Made by a program: the position numbers and the translations under genes | Part shown: in pieces, positions 1 to 9,458 of the stretch | Numbering within the stretch: the first letter of the stretch is position 1 | Layout of the letters: every line of letters begins with the position of its first letter | Notes under the pieces: generated by a model | Databases searched by the model: none | What the model was told of the DNA's origin: nothing | The model's input: the letters and a program-made list of their open reading frames with translations, nothing else | DNA from: JAFAGX01 sp035623335 | GTDB taxonomy: Bacteria; Acidobacteriota; Terriglobia; Terriglobales; Acidobacteriaceae | Direction of reading: 5' to 3' | Assembly: GCA_035623335.1 (NCBI GenBank) | Contig: DASPTQ010000073.1 | Span: forward strand, 11,200 to 75,199 | DNA length: 64,000 nt

Positions 1-1385
1 AGGCCAAACACAATCCCCGTCAGAATGGAGACGGCCAGAGTAAACACCAAAACGCGAGCATCGATCGTGATTTCCCCGGCTTGCGGATACCATTGCGGGA
101 CCAGAGTCACGAAAGCTTTGATTCCCCAAAAGGAAAGCACCAGCCCCAGCATTCCTCCCAACAGTGCCAGCACCACACTCTCGGTCAGCATCTGCCGAAT
201 CAAACGCAATCGACTGGCACCCAAGGCGCCTCGGATGCCCACTTCCTTGCGGCGGTTCGACGCCCGGGAAAGCATCAAATTGGCGATGTTGGCGCAGGCA
301 ATGAGCAAGACGAAGGCAACGGCGGCAAGCAGCGGATACAGGACTTGTCGTGCCCACCCGAAGAGCCCGTCTCGCAGAGGCATAACCCTGATTCCCAGAT
401 CCTTATTCGTAGCGGGGTAGGCTTGTTCGAGCCGACCGGCCACGACATCCATGGATGACTGTGCCTGCTCCAGCTGGACGCCTGGCTTGAGTCTGGCAAC
501 CGCCATGAGCCAACGATCACTCATCTCGGAGGCGGATGCACCTTCGGCCGATATCGGCTGATAGATGTCGGTTTCTCCCGTGCCTAATAAATCGAACCCC
601 GGAGACAACACGCCGACCACCGTTACCATGGATGTATCCACGAAGAAGCTCTTGCCCAGGACTCCGGGATCGTTTCCGAAGCGACGATGCCAATATCCGT
701 AGCTCAGCACAACGCTGCTCGCATTCGTCGGTTTCGCCTCCTCGTCGAGCAGCAGGCGTCCGAGAATGGGTTGGACGCCGAGCAATCGAAACAGACCCGG
801 GGTAAGGTATTGAATTCCGACCCGCTCCGATCCCCCACCCCCGACGAGAACGTTCTTGGATGCGAAGTTGTTCGTCAATTCCATTTGCTCAAAGACCGTA
901 TTCTGCTTCTGCCAGTTGGCAAAATCCCCGGTTGAGACCATGTGGGAGCCACCGTCCTTGAGGCTATGATTCACAATAGCCACCAGGCGGTCACTGTCCT
1001 GGTAGGGAAGACGACGAAACAGCAGCGTATTGATGGCGCTGAAGATGGTGGTATTGGCACAAATGCCGAGCGCCAGCGACAGTACGGCCACCAGGGTGAA
1101 ACCAGGATTCTTCAACATCATGCGCAACGCATACCGCAGATCTTGCACCATTGTCTCGAACAAGGGAATGCCCCGGCGCTCGCGGTAGGCTTCCTTGGTC
1201 GCCTCGATGCCGCCCAGCTTGATCAGCGCCTGCCGGCGCGCCTCCGCTGCTCCCATGCCTGCGCGGAGATTGTCTTCGATGTGAAGCTGAAGATTGCTTT
1301 CAATCTCTTGCCCTAGTTCCCGGTCGCGGCTCTCCTGGTGGAACGAGCCAACCAGGCGGATTAGCCAGACGCGCAACCGCCTCAC
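1..1385 (-). CDS. MacB-like ABC transporter permease (ADOP type), 3' end outside window
   Basis: Reading down from a GTG at 1385, the frame stays open to the window edge, giving about 461 residues without a stop. The first 75 residues form a charged cytoplasmic region typical of acidobacterial duplicated orphan permeases. Then come a first membrane segment (around residues 90-112), a large MacB_PCD-type periplasmic region and an FtsX-like block with further membrane segments near residues 365-450. No ATPase gene lies beside it, as is usual for these orphan permeases, so substrate and energy coupling are unknown. The GTG overlaps the TGA of the upstream PadR gene by four bases (GTGA), which implies translational coupling and shared control. 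The GTG was chosen for that overlap and because the MRRLR start fits the family. The C-terminal half is not in the window. Confidence 0.9.
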   Translation of the reverse strand, partial: MRRLRVWLIRLVGSFHQESRDRELGQEIESNLQLHIEDNLRAGMGAAEARRQALIKLGGIEATKEAYRERRGIPLFETMVQDLRYALRMMLKNPGFTLVAVLSLALGICANTTIFSAINTLLFRRLPYQDSDRLVAIVNHSLKDGGSHMVSTGDFANWQKQNTVFEQMELTNNFASKNVLVGGGGSERVGIQYLTPGLFRLLGVQPILGRLLLDEEAKPTNASSVVLSYGYWHRRFGNDPGVLGKSFFVDTSMVTVVGVLSPGFDLLGTGETDIYQPISAEGASASEMSDRWLMAVARLKPGVQLEQAQSSMDVVAGRLEQAYPATNKDLGIRVMPLRDGLFGWARQVLYPLLAAVAFVLLIACANIANLMLSRASNRRKEVGIRGALGASRLRLIRQMLTESVVLALLGGMLGLVLSFWGIKAFVTLVPQWYPQAGEITIDARVLVFTLAVSILTGIVFG

Positions 1386-1726
1386 AACGGCTCCTTTGCC
1401 GGGGACAGAAATCGTGCCATGATGGCCGTGGTCTGTTCCCAGTCCTGGGCTTCTCTCGCCACCTGTTTCCGGCCCGCACGAGTCAAGCGGTAGTACTTGG
1501 CTTTACGATTATTCTCCGACACCCCCCATTCGGAGACGATGTGCCCTTCCTGCTCCAGCTTGAGCAGAGCCGGGTACACGGTTCCGTAGTTGAGGGAGAG
1601 CCGGTCGCCGCTGATCTGTTCGATACGGCGCGCAATCCCGTATCCGTGCAGTGGACCCATGGCCTCCAGGGTCTTCAGCACCATCAACGCCAGCGTGCCT
1701 TGCCAAACATCCGTCTTGTCGCCCAT
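1382..1726 (-). CDS. PadR-family transcriptional regulator
   Basis: A 114-residue winged-helix repressor. The sequence shows the PadR hallmarks: an N-terminal helix, the HGYGIA helix-turn-helix segment, the YGTVYPAL recognition segment, the wing (GHIVSEWG...KYYRLT) and a short C-terminal helix. I start it at ATG 1726, not at the longer frame start (1786), because AGGAGA sits six bases before this ATG and residues beyond it do not look like PadR. PadR proteins bind as dimers to palindromes and often control a neighbouring transporter or permease. Here it overlaps the downstream ADOP permease by four bases, so the pair is one transcription unit. Two identical-geometry palindromes cover its own leader, pointing to autoregulation. 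Confidence 0.93.
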   Translation of the reverse strand: MGDKTDVWQGTLALMVLKTLEAMGPLHGYGIARRIEQISGDRLSLNYGTVYPALLKLEQEGHIVSEWGVSENNRKAKYYRLTRAGRKQVAREAQDWEQTTAIMARFLSPAKEPL

Positions 1727-1731
1727 CTGTC

Positions 1732-1791
1732 TCCTATAACAAACCCATAGGAAGCAAATCATGCCACAGTTCCTATTAGAATGCAATAGGA
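1732..1791 (-). promoter_or_regulatory. Paired PadR operator candidate, two TCCTAT-N9-ATAGGA palindromes
   Basis: TCCTAT-N9-ATAGGA occurs at 1732-1752 and again at 1771-1791, with the same 15-base half-site offset and 39 bases centre to centre. The proximal copy contains the ribosome binding site of the PadR gene. The distal copy is extended by one further base pair on the inner side of each arm. Spacing and position suggest an autoregulatory operator. That PadR binds it is inference. Confidence 0.55.
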
Positions 1792-1911
1792 GAAGGCTGC
1801 GGGGCCCTGCAATGTCCTGATCGGCGAGGATTCCGGCAATGGACGAGTCAGAAGAAGTTCAGAGTGGCCGCATCAGCCGAATGCTTACCCGCTTCTCGAG
1901 GTAGACCCCGT

Positions 1912-2595
1912 TTATGCCCGGGGAAGGGTGAGAAGCTGGAAAACCGGCAAACACAACAGAAGCGTGGCAACCACCGCTAGCCCAATCCTTACACTGCTGG
2001 TCTTGAAACGCTGACTGATGGCCATCAGCAACAGGACGGTGGCAAGCGTCACCGTCACCCTCACATATTGGTCGGAGCGCTGCCGGGCCTTGGTGCCCTC
2101 GTCGAAAACCCTCGTGGCCTCGTCATTCAACTTGGACGCCTCCTCCGTTTTGGAACTCCGATACTGAGGCATGAAAAATGGACCGGGCGGGGCGTCCGGA
2201 TTGTGGAGAGGGTCGATTTTTTTCCATGCCTCGAACGCCGGGCGAAATTCGGGAAGGAATCGTCGCTCGAAGAGGGCGGCTAGCTTGTTCTCTCCGCGCG
2301 CTTCAGCTTTCAGCCACTCGACCACGACCGCGGCGTTGTACACACGCTCCTGATTGGCGGTGGTCGCGGTCCCCTCGGCCTGAACCCGTAGTCTGCTGGC
2401 TTCACCGTACAGTTCTTCCTCGTGTCCAGTCCAGAGAGCGGCCTGGTATCCGCTCCACGCCGTAGCGATTGCCACCACCGCGAGTACGATCGCTTCGACG
2501 ATCTCGAGGATCTCGTGGGCGAGAGTATCGGAGACCGCCTTGTGTTCGCTAAGGTGATGAGCCAGTTCGATATTGGAACCGCCGGCTTCCGGCAT
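1912..2595 (-). CDS. Membrane protein of unknown function, three predicted membrane segments
   Basis: A 227-residue protein I do not recognise as a named family. One hydrophobic segment lies near residues 30-52 and a pair lies at the C-terminus (about 182-199 and 205-224). Between them is a long soluble, charged, probably helical region (about 60-175) rich in E, R and A. The ATG at 2595 is preceded by GAGG at an acceptable distance. It lies upstream of, and in the same direction as, the PadR/permease pair, but a 120-base gap and the operator make a shared operon uncertain. The architecture would suit an envelope sensor or scaffold, but nothing in the sequence shows a function. Confidence 0.7.
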   Translation of the reverse strand: MPEAGGSNIELAHHLSEHKAVSDTLAHEILEIVEAIVLAVVAIATAWSGYQAALWTGHEEELYGEASRLRVQAEGTATTANQERVYNAAVVVEWLKAEARGENKLAALFERRFLPEFRPAFEAWKKIDPLHNPDAPPGPFFMPQYRSSKTEEASKLNDEATRVFDEGTKARQRSDQYVRVTVTLATVLLLMAISQRFKTSSVRIGLAVVATLLLCLPVFQLLTLPRA

Positions 2596-2846
2596 TGCAC
2601 ACTACCTCGAGTGGCGAGTGTACCACTGCAGTTCTTGCCTTGACCCCTGATTCTTTTGACAGCGCCGGGTTGCTAATTCCCACCAGGATGGTTTTGCCAG
2701 AAGGGGCAATTCGATTTGACAACTGTACCGGTTGTACGATCCTTCATCTGAATCTGTACGGGCTATCGAAATCTCCGCTAGTTTGTTGTCAGGGACAAGA
2801 CAACGTCGATTTGGGGCTAGTTTCTAGGAAAGGAATAAGGTGACCG

Positions 2847-3290
2847 ATGAATAACCAGCCGAAAATTAACCTTGCCAAGGACGAGAGGGAAGTCCGCCAG
2901 TGCTGGCCGGTGTTTCGCGAACTTCGCCCTCATATCGAATCGGAAGATGAATTCGTACAGCGTTGGCAGAGGCAGAGCGGTGAAGGATATCAAATCGCTT
3001 ACGTCAGGGGGGAAGACAGGGTGGTTGCGGCTGCTGGCTACAGGTTTCTCACCACCATGGCATGGGGCCACATCCTCTACATCGACGATCTGGTGGCGAC
3101 GGAGCTTTCTCAGGGCAAAGGCTTGGGAACACTGCTGCTGCGATTTCTGCAAAAGGCGGCCAGGGATCGCGGCTGCGCTGCCGTTCACTTGGATACAGGT
3201 TATCAGCGGCACCGTGCGCATCGCGCCTATCTGCGCAACGGCTTTCTCATACATTGTCACCATATGTCTTGGCGAGTTGTGCGTGACTGA
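2847..3290 (+). CDS. GNAT-family N-acetyltransferase
   Basis: A 147-residue single-domain GNAT protein, expected to transfer an acetyl group from acetyl-CoA to a small molecule or protein amine in the cytoplasm. The core is complete: the beta-4 strand (HILYIDDLVAT) leads into motif A with the acetyl-CoA pyrophosphate loop QGKGLG, then the helix LLLRFLQKAARDRGC and the C-terminal GYQRHRAHRAYLRNGF segment where many GNAT enzymes carry their Tyr general acid. The ATG follows an AAGG element about eight bases upstream. It is convergent with the TonB receptor, with only about 20 bases between the stops. The substrate cannot be told from sequence. Confidence 0.9.
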   Translation: MNNQPKINLAKDEREVRQCWPVFRELRPHIESEDEFVQRWQRQSGEGYQIAYVRGEDRVVAAAGYRFLTTMAWGHILYIDDLVATELSQGKGLGTLLLRFLQKAARDRGCAAVHLDTGYQRHRAHRAYLRNGFLIHCHHMSWRVVRD

Positions 3291-3311
3291 TTCGTGTCGC
3301 GTGAGACGCTA

Positions 3312-6215
3312 TTAGAAGCTGAATTTCATTTGCAATTCCAAGCGTCGGTTGTTGGCGGATTCGAGAAAACCTGTTCCACCGAAGCCTGCAGCCCCGGCAC
3401 TCTGGTTAGCGCGCCCGAAAAAGGGCGATGTAAGATTGCCGATGATCGGGCCTGGGTTGTTGTGGTTAAGGATGTTACGGATCGAAACGGCGAGTGCAAT
3501 CGTGTAGCGATGATGGTCCGCGGAGCTGGCAATCGGACTGGCAGATGGCGTCGCAGCTGAAACTGGCAGCCGGCCAAACTCGAACAGCTTCGTGAGGCGC
3601 AGGTTGAGAAGCAGGAAACCAGGGCCGCGCCCGTAGTTGCGGGAAAGAGTGGTTTCGCCGGAGCTGGGATTGGGATCCAGCAGTCCATACTGCGTCTGAA
3701 TCAGCCCAGGCTTATTCGGATCCGGAGAAATACCGGGGCGAGCGTTGAAGAGTGTATCTCCATAAACGTCACTACCTGCAGTAATGTTGAAAGGCGGGCC
3801 GGATAAGACCCTCAGCATGGGAGCGATGCGAAATTTCCATCGTTCGAAGGTCCCGCCAAAGACAACGGAGTTTCGTACATCAGTGATGGCGGGACCGTAT
3901 TCACCGGCGAAGCTGTAGGGGTTGGCGGGAATCGTGGTCAGGCCGTCCGTGTCGCTCAGTGCCCCGTTCAGAGTGTAGTTGGAGAAGAAGGAGAGCCTCG
4001 AAGCCAACTTCGAGTTCACGTTCACGATCAGTTGACTCTGGTTGTACAGACCTTCAGACGCCATCTGGAACACCGGCGCATTGAAGCCCAGCGGAAAAAC
4101 GCCGCTACCGGGGACGGATGGATCGAAGGTCCCGGGAAGGGGTGCGTTCACGTCGAGGGTTCGCAACTGGTGCACGGCGTGCGAGTTCGTGTAGCTGGCG
4201 GCAATCGTGGTTCGGCGTGCCAACTGCCTCTCGATAGAGACGGCCGATTGGATGATGTAGGGCGACCGCAGGGAAGGACTGATTTCCTGAATGGAGGAGG
4301 GCACTGTGATGGGAGGGGAATTTGGAAAAGAATCAGGGTTATTGACCACGAATTGCTGCTGAACTTTGCCATTGAAACGTCGGGCGGTTACCACATTACC
4401 GAGTGCGAAGCGATCGTAGAACATTCCAAAGCCTGCCCTCACAACAAATTTCGAGTCCCCCCGCGGTTGCCATGCCAGCCCCAGCCGCGGCGCAAAATCG
4501 TGCAAGTCGTTGATGTTGGTCTGCCACTCATAACGCAAGCCGGGGCTGACGATCAGATGGGGCGTGATGTGCCATTCGTCGCCAAAGAACGCCCCTATAT
4601 CCGTTTGATTCGCGTAAATCTGGGGGATTCCCGCATAGGCAGAAAACTGGCTGGCTCCTCCGCCCAACGCTCGAATTTGAGCCGGGGTGTCACCCAAGCT
4701 CTGAAACAACAGCGTCCGGCGATACACCTCGATGGACTGGAGAGGAATGAGCACCGGGTTACCGGAACCATCCACCACCGGCTGATGGTTGGCATTCAGT
4801 TCAGGGCCAGTTTCGCCGCCGAAGGTGAACGTGCCTTCAAAATTGGCGCGGGAAACATTGTTGTCCCCGGCCTGTCTCACCCGAATCCCGAAATGGAGCG
4901 TATGGGTCTTATGGGTAATCGTCGTGTAATTTTGGAACTCGAAATTGTTCTGCGTGTTGTACACGGGGCCCACTTGGGATCCGCCTCCATTGAACGAGCC
5001 CAGGACTTGAATCTCGGAGCCGGCAGTGTTCGGCAAAGTCGAGGCCGCAATACGGTAGAACTGAAATCTCGCGTCGTTCACTTTGTTGCTGCCGATGGTC
5101 GCCGTTTCGCGCGCTTGGAACGTGTTGCTGAGGTAGTGCACGTGGTTGGACAGCGAAACCAGGTTCAAACTGCCAATTCCAGACTCGCTGATATCCGCCT
5201 GCTCTATTCGATAGCGGAACGAGAGAGTGTGATTGGTTGTCGGCTGATAGTCGATACGCGGGCTGACAATGATGCGGAGCTGGGGAACCGTGAAGACGCT
5301 GCTGAAGGGCGTAATCACGAACGTCTGCGGATCGACCGTTACAGCGTTGATAATTGCTCCGTTGTCGATATCCGCGCCATCCACATTCAGAAAAAACGAC
5401 GATTTGCGATTGAACGGCCCGCCGACATCTCCCCCGTATTCGCGCAGCAGAAAAGGGGCCTTCTCCTCGGCGTACGGATCGCGGGAATTCCATATGCTGT
5501 CGCCAAAATTGAAGTAAGTCAGCCCGTGATATTGATCGGCACCGGCTTTGGTTATGATTTCGATACGCCCATAGCCCAGTTTGTCGTACTCGGGGGAAAA
5601 CGGGTTCTGATTGATTTTGACTTCCCGAATGGACTCTTTCGATGGCAGGTCGCCGCCGCTGAAACCGTCCACATAAAGCGCACCGCCGCTTGGTCCTGCC
5701 GAAGGCCCAGCCAGGGCTTGCAAGTCCGTCGCTAAATCCTCTTGGCTGTCCCCCAGTGCTTCCAGGTCTTTCCCCCGCAGAACCAGGGAGCTTGCGTTGC
5801 TACTGCTTTCCGCGCTTATCGTAGGCCCCGTTGGTTCTTGGACGTTGATATTTTGTTTGGCAGCCTGGATCTTGAGAGTCAGATTGATGGTCTGTGCTCG
5901 CCCTGACAACGTGACAGGTATTGGCTCCGGCAGTGCCAAATCAGGAGCCGATGCCTGAAGCGTATAGCTGCCGGTAGGAAGCTCGTCGAACGAATAGCTG
6001 CCATTCCTATCGGACATCGCGGTGCGGGTCCTGCCTAATGAATCTGTTAGCGCGATGTTTGCATTCGGTACGACCGCCCCAGTCGGATCAGTGACGGCGC
6101 CTTGGAGAGAAGCGGTCTGCGCAAAACCTGCTCCGGCGCTGAGGAAGACGAGGGCAAGGAACGCAAGCCATGAGCGGGCAGGTTCGAGCCGGGCACTTCG
6201 GGAGGAGGGATTCAC
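3312..6215 (-). CDS. Oar-like TonB-dependent receptor with carboxypeptidase-regulatory N-terminal domain
   Basis: A 967-residue outer-membrane protein. A signal peptide (about residues 1-32, cleavage after FAQ) precedes an Ig-like carboxypeptidase-regulatory domain (about 36-112, LQGAVTDPTGAVVPNANIAL). Next come a plug-like region (about 125-240) and a 22-strand-type beta-barrel ending in a C-terminal Phe (MKFSF), the usual outer-membrane insertion signal. Acidobacteria carry many such receptors, thought to import large substrates such as oligosaccharides or peptides. No TonB box could be assigned with confidence. There is no co-directional neighbour, so it is probably monocistronic and divergent from the kinase gene at 6726. 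The substrate is unknown. Confidence 0.92.
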   Translation of the reverse strand: MNPSSRSARLEPARSWLAFLALVFLSAGAGFAQTASLQGAVTDPTGAVVPNANIALTDSLGRTRTAMSDRNGSYSFDELPTGSYTLQASAPDLALPEPIPVTLSGRAQTINLTLKIQAAKQNINVQEPTGPTISAESSSNASSLVLRGKDLEALGDSQEDLATDLQALAGPSAGPSGGALYVDGFSGGDLPSKESIREVKINQNPFSPEYDKLGYGRIEIITKAGADQYHGLTYFNFGDSIWNSRDPYAEEKAPFLLREYGGDVGGPFNRKSSFFLNVDGADIDNGAIINAVTVDPQTFVITPFSSVFTVPQLRIIVSPRIDYQPTTNHTLSFRYRIEQADISESGIGSLNLVSLSNHVHYLSNTFQARETATIGSNKVNDARFQFYRIAASTLPNTAGSEIQVLGSFNGGGSQVGPVYNTQNNFEFQNYTTITHKTHTLHFGIRVRQAGDNNVSRANFEGTFTFGGETGPELNANHQPVVDGSGNPVLIPLQSIEVYRRTLLFQSLGDTPAQIRALGGGASQFSAYAGIPQIYANQTDIGAFFGDEWHITPHLIVSPGLRYEWQTNINDLHDFAPRLGLAWQPRGDSKFVVRAGFGMFYDRFALGNVVTARRFNGKVQQQFVVNNPDSFPNSPPITVPSSIQEISPSLRSPYIIQSAVSIERQLARRTTIAASYTNSHAVHQLRTLDVNAPLPGTFDPSVPGSGVFPLGFNAPVFQMASEGLYNQSQLIVNVNSKLASRLSFFSNYTLNGALSDTDGLTTIPANPYSFAGEYGPAITDVRNSVVFGGTFERWKFRIAPMLRVLSGPPFNITAGSDVYGDTLFNARPGISPDPNKPGLIQTQYGLLDPNPSSGETTLSRNYGRGPGFLLLNLRLTKLFEFGRLPVSAATPSASPIASSADHHRYTIALAVSIRNILNHNNPGPIIGNLTSPFFGRANQSAGAAGFGGTGFLESANNRRLELQMKFSF

Positions 6216-6684
6216 AGGCGGTCGAGTCCTTGCTACCTCAAATTGCGATTATCCCATCGGAAGCTGAAAATTGGCTGAAAGCACATTGGACCGCGGCACA
6301 GGTTGGGCAGCGAGCACTGATTAAGAACCGACCCTATAGGCAATGTTTTACACGCGAGCGCGATGGTTACGGGGTTTGGGTGTGTTCCGACCTTGCCAGG
6401 GCTCATCCGCCGAATTGACCCTGCTTGCGGGCAAAGAATCAGATGAAAGGGCTGGCGCGCCAACGCAGGCGAATGAATGACCAGGGGGGAACTTACCTTA
6501 CAGCTTGAAGTCATTTTGTGAGACAGGCGAGGGCGCATCTTATCCGTACGATGTGGACATTGGCTAGAACAGTGTGCACACGCGCACTTCGAGCCTGCTC
6601 AAAGCGGCTGAGATTCCCCCATCGGTCAGTTTGGGGACGCTCCTGGGGACAATGAAGGTGAGAACGCGACCCAGGGTTCAACTC
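6216..6684. other. Divergent intergenic region without a gene
   Basis: This region separates the divergently read TonB receptor and kinase genes. Short open frames here have no recognisable domain. It should hold the receptor promoter, which I could not place. The kinase promoter is listed separately. Confidence 0.5.
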
Positions 6685-6712
6685 TTAACCTCTCTCTCAC
6701 GCGCGGTATAAT
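6685..6712 (+). promoter_or_regulatory. Sigma-70-type promoter of the propeller kinase, near-leaderless
   Basis: A perfect -10 box TATAAT lies at 6707-6712 with a weak -35 (TTAACC, 6685-6690) and a 16-base spacer. The kinase ATG is at 6726, only 13 bases after the -10 box, so the transcript should start about 5-7 bases before the start codon. There is no Shine-Dalgarno sequence between. Confidence 0.55.
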
Positions 6713-6725
6713 CCTCCCTCAATCG

Positions 6726-9350
6726 ATGCCTCTACTCCCGGGAACCCGGTTGGGACCTTACGAGATTCAGGCGCCGCTTGGCGCCGGTGGCATGGGAGAG
6801 GTATACCGTGCTCGTGACACCCGCCTCGGTCGCGACGTCGCCATCAAAGCCTTGCCGGATGCTTTTGCCAAGGCTGCCGACCGGCTGGCGCGCTTTCAAC
6901 GTGAAGCACAAATCCTAGCCTCGCTGAACCATACGAACATTGCAACCATTCATGGGCTCGAAGAACACGACGACGCTCGATATCTGGTACTCGAATATGT
7001 GCCGGGCGAAACGCTGGCCGAGCGAATCCGGCGCGGCCCGTTGACTGTTGAAGAGAGTCTGGAGATCGCGAGACAGATTGCCGAAGCACTCGAAGCCGCA
7101 CACGAGAAGGGAGTGGTACACCGCGACCTGAAGCCTGCGAACATTAAGATCGCACCGGACGGCAAAGTGAAAGTACTGGACTTTGGCTTGGCGAAAGAGA
7201 CATCGGCGGACACATCGGACCCGGACGCCATGAACTCACCCACGCTGACGGTTGCCTCTCCAGCTTTCACGCGGGCAGGAGTGATCCTGGGTACGGCGGC
7301 CTATATGTCCCCGGAGCAAGCGCGCGGCAAGCCGGTGGATAAACGTGCGGACATCTGGGCATTCGGCTGCATTCTCTACGAATGTCTCACTGGAAAGATG
7401 GCGTTCGGCGGGGAGACCGTAACCGATACGCTTGCCGCGGTGGTGAAATCCGAGCCTGATTGGCGCGCCGTGCCCGAGGCGGTGGGTTCCCGCGTGCGCG
7501 AGTTGCTGCACCGTTGCCTTCAGAAAGATCCCCGGGTGCGACTGCGGGATATCGGGGATGCCCGGATTCTCATCTCCGAGGCACCGTCTGGGGATTCCGA
7601 GGTCGCCGCACCAGCAGGCGCACGGCCGGTGCGCCGACTTTTGCCGATCCTGGCTGCCGCGTGTTTGGCCGCCCTGGTGTTCGGCCTGGGCGTGGGAATC
7701 TGGTGGCGGGGCCGATCCGAACCTGCGGGAAATTGGACCGGCGTGTACTTGGGCGGGTCCGAGCTGTCTACGTATCCACGGCCATCCCCCGACGGTCACC
7801 TGCTGGCGTTTGTGGCGAAGGACAGCGATGACGTGATGCAGGTGTGGGTGATGAAACCAGAATCGGGAAACCGCGTCATGCTCACGCACCGTCGTGACCT
7901 CGGCTTCGCCGGCGCCTGTTCCTGGTCGGCGGATGGCAGCCGTATTTTCTATGATCGTTATTACGATCAACTCAAAGGTGTTTACAGCGTCCCGGCTCTG
8001 GGCGGGGACGAACAAATGATCCTCGAAACCGGTGGTTCTCCGGAAGCTCTTCCCGATGGCAGTCTTCTGGTTACCCAAATCAACCAGCAGCACGAGCAGC
8101 AGCTCTATCGCTACTGGCCGGAGAGCGGGAAGTCCCAGGCGTTTCCTGTGATTCTGCCCTACGGCGCTCTTTATGGGTGGGTCACGATCCGCGCCTTTTC
8201 CGATGGCCGCCGCGCGCTGGTTGTTGGCCAGGCTACCGGAGACCGAGCCGACGCAGCGGGACTGTACCTTTATGTCGTGGACCTCGAGACCGGCCAGTTG
8301 CACGCGCTCGACGCCAATTTCGACGATCTGGTGGCCGGTGGGGGCGTGCCCCCCGCGGCGGTCACGCCCGATGGTAAGTCAGCGATATTCGCCACAGCAC
8401 TGGGTGCTCTCAGCCGGGTTATGACCGTACCCATCGATGGCCATGCTCCCGCCCAACAACTATTTGCTCTGACCGGATACCTGGAATCGCTCTCCATCGG
8501 TGCCGATGACGGGATTTATCTCGACCTAGCGGAACGCCCCATGGAGATCGTACGGTTTGCCCCGGAGGGCGGCCGCGTGGAGCGCATAGCGACCGTGCAG
8601 AAGCCGGTGGGAGACTATTTTGCGGCCCTTCCGGACGGCCGCACAGTGTGGGCGGAATATGCGGAAGGGCACAGTCGTCTCATGATCGGAGCCTTGGGGA
8701 AGGAACCCAATACCTTTGTCAGTACCACGGAGGATATCTCCGGGCCGATGACCGCGGCCGGGCCGGACGCTGTTGCATTTCTGATCGGGACGAGGCGGCA
8801 CCCCACGATCGGCGTGGCAGCACTGTCCAATGGCCGAATCGTCAGTCGCCTTCCGTTCGACAAAGGCCGCATCGAACAGATGGCCTCCTCGCCGGACGGG
8901 AAAACACTCTACTGCGCGGCCGCCGGGAGTATTTGGGCCGTGACTGCAGACGGCGAAGTGCGCCGTCAGTGCGCCGGCAACTTCGTGAGCGTAGAACCGG
9001 GAGGCCAGCATCTGCTCGTAGAAGTAAGGGAGTCTCCCAACACGAAGCTGATTCGGGTTTCGCTGCAAGGCGGGCCCGAAGAAGAGATTCGGGTCCCGGG
9101 TCCGCTGACCTTGGGCTATGTGATCGATAATGAGGGCGTCCGGGCCGGGCGTCTGGTCGCGCCGGGGAGCGGACCAACTTGGTATTGGCCGCCCGCCATT
9201 TTCGATCTCGCCACGGGAAAATCCACAAGAATTCCGCTCGAATATGTCAGCGACTTCCATCATATGTCCTGGACGCCTGATGGCAAGGTGATTGCCAGTG
9301 CACTGGTTTGGCGTTCCAGCCTGTGGAAGTTCACGCCGGGGCCGCGCTGA
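6726..9350 (+). CDS. Hanks-type serine/threonine protein kinase with C-terminal beta-propeller
   Basis: An 874-residue membrane kinase. The catalytic domain begins almost at residue 10 and has every key element: glycine loop GAGGMGEVY (19-27), VAIK Lys41, HRDLKPAN with catalytic Asp134, DFG Asp152 and the SPEQ activation-segment end. A single membrane segment follows at about 305-327. The remaining 540 residues form TolB/WD40-like blades (repeated SPDG/TPDG turns), which should face the periplasm. In this family the kinase phosphorylates Ser/Thr on cytoplasmic partners and the propeller is thought to sense a ligand or protein. It has no sigma gene beside it and no N-terminal extension, unlike the two TPR kinases in this window. 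It shares its architecture and leaderless-type promoter with the kinase at 31852. Confidence 0.95.
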   Translation: MPLLPGTRLGPYEIQAPLGAGGMGEVYRARDTRLGRDVAIKALPDAFAKAADRLARFQREAQILASLNHTNIATIHGLEEHDDARYLVLEYVPGETLAERIRRGPLTVEESLEIARQIAEALEAAHEKGVVHRDLKPANIKIAPDGKVKVLDFGLAKETSADTSDPDAMNSPTLTVASPAFTRAGVILGTAAYMSPEQARGKPVDKRADIWAFGCILYECLTGKMAFGGETVTDTLAAVVKSEPDWRAVPEAVGSRVRELLHRCLQKDPRVRLRDIGDARILISEAPSGDSEVAAPAGARPVRRLLPILAAACLAALVFGLGVGIWWRGRSEPAGNWTGVYLGGSELSTYPRPSPDGHLLAFVAKDSDDVMQVWVMKPESGNRVMLTHRRDLGFAGACSWSADGSRIFYDRYYDQLKGVYSVPALGGDEQMILETGGSPEALPDGSLLVTQINQQHEQQLYRYWPESGKSQAFPVILPYGALYGWVTIRAFSDGRRALVVGQATGDRADAAGLYLYVVDLETGQLHALDANFDDLVAGGGVPPAAVTPDGKSAIFATALGALSRVMTVPIDGHAPAQQLFALTGYLESLSIGADDGIYLDLAERPMEIVRFAPEGGRVERIATVQKPVGDYFAALPDGRTVWAEYAEGHSRLMIGALGKEPNTFVSTTEDISGPMTAAGPDAVAFLIGTRRHPTIGVAALSNGRIVSRLPFDKGRIEQMASSPDGKTLYCAAAGSIWAVTADGEVRRQCAGNFVSVEPGGQHLLVEVRESPNTKLIRVSLQGGPEEEIRVPGPLTLGYVIDNEGVRAGRLVAPGSGPTWYWPPAIFDLATGKSTRIPLEYVSDFHHMSWTPDGKVIASALVWRSSLWKFTPGPR

Positions 9351-9458
9351 CGCCGCTTCAGGTCCATTCTTTTTCTTTGGCGACTACGACTCTCAATCCC
9401 AAAGTTGTGCATGCGATCGCCCGATGGGTGTTCATGTTGTGATCATCACGGGAATCCG

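Noticed and set aside
4032..5735. 567-codon open frame on the plus strand
   Set aside because: It lies wholly antisense to the TonB-dependent receptor, has no domain, signal peptide or ribosome site, and is Arg/His/Val-rich as expected for the complement of a GC-rich barrel gene.
7236..8303. 355-codon minus-strand frame
   Set aside because: Antisense shadow of the propeller kinase gene with no recognisable protein features.
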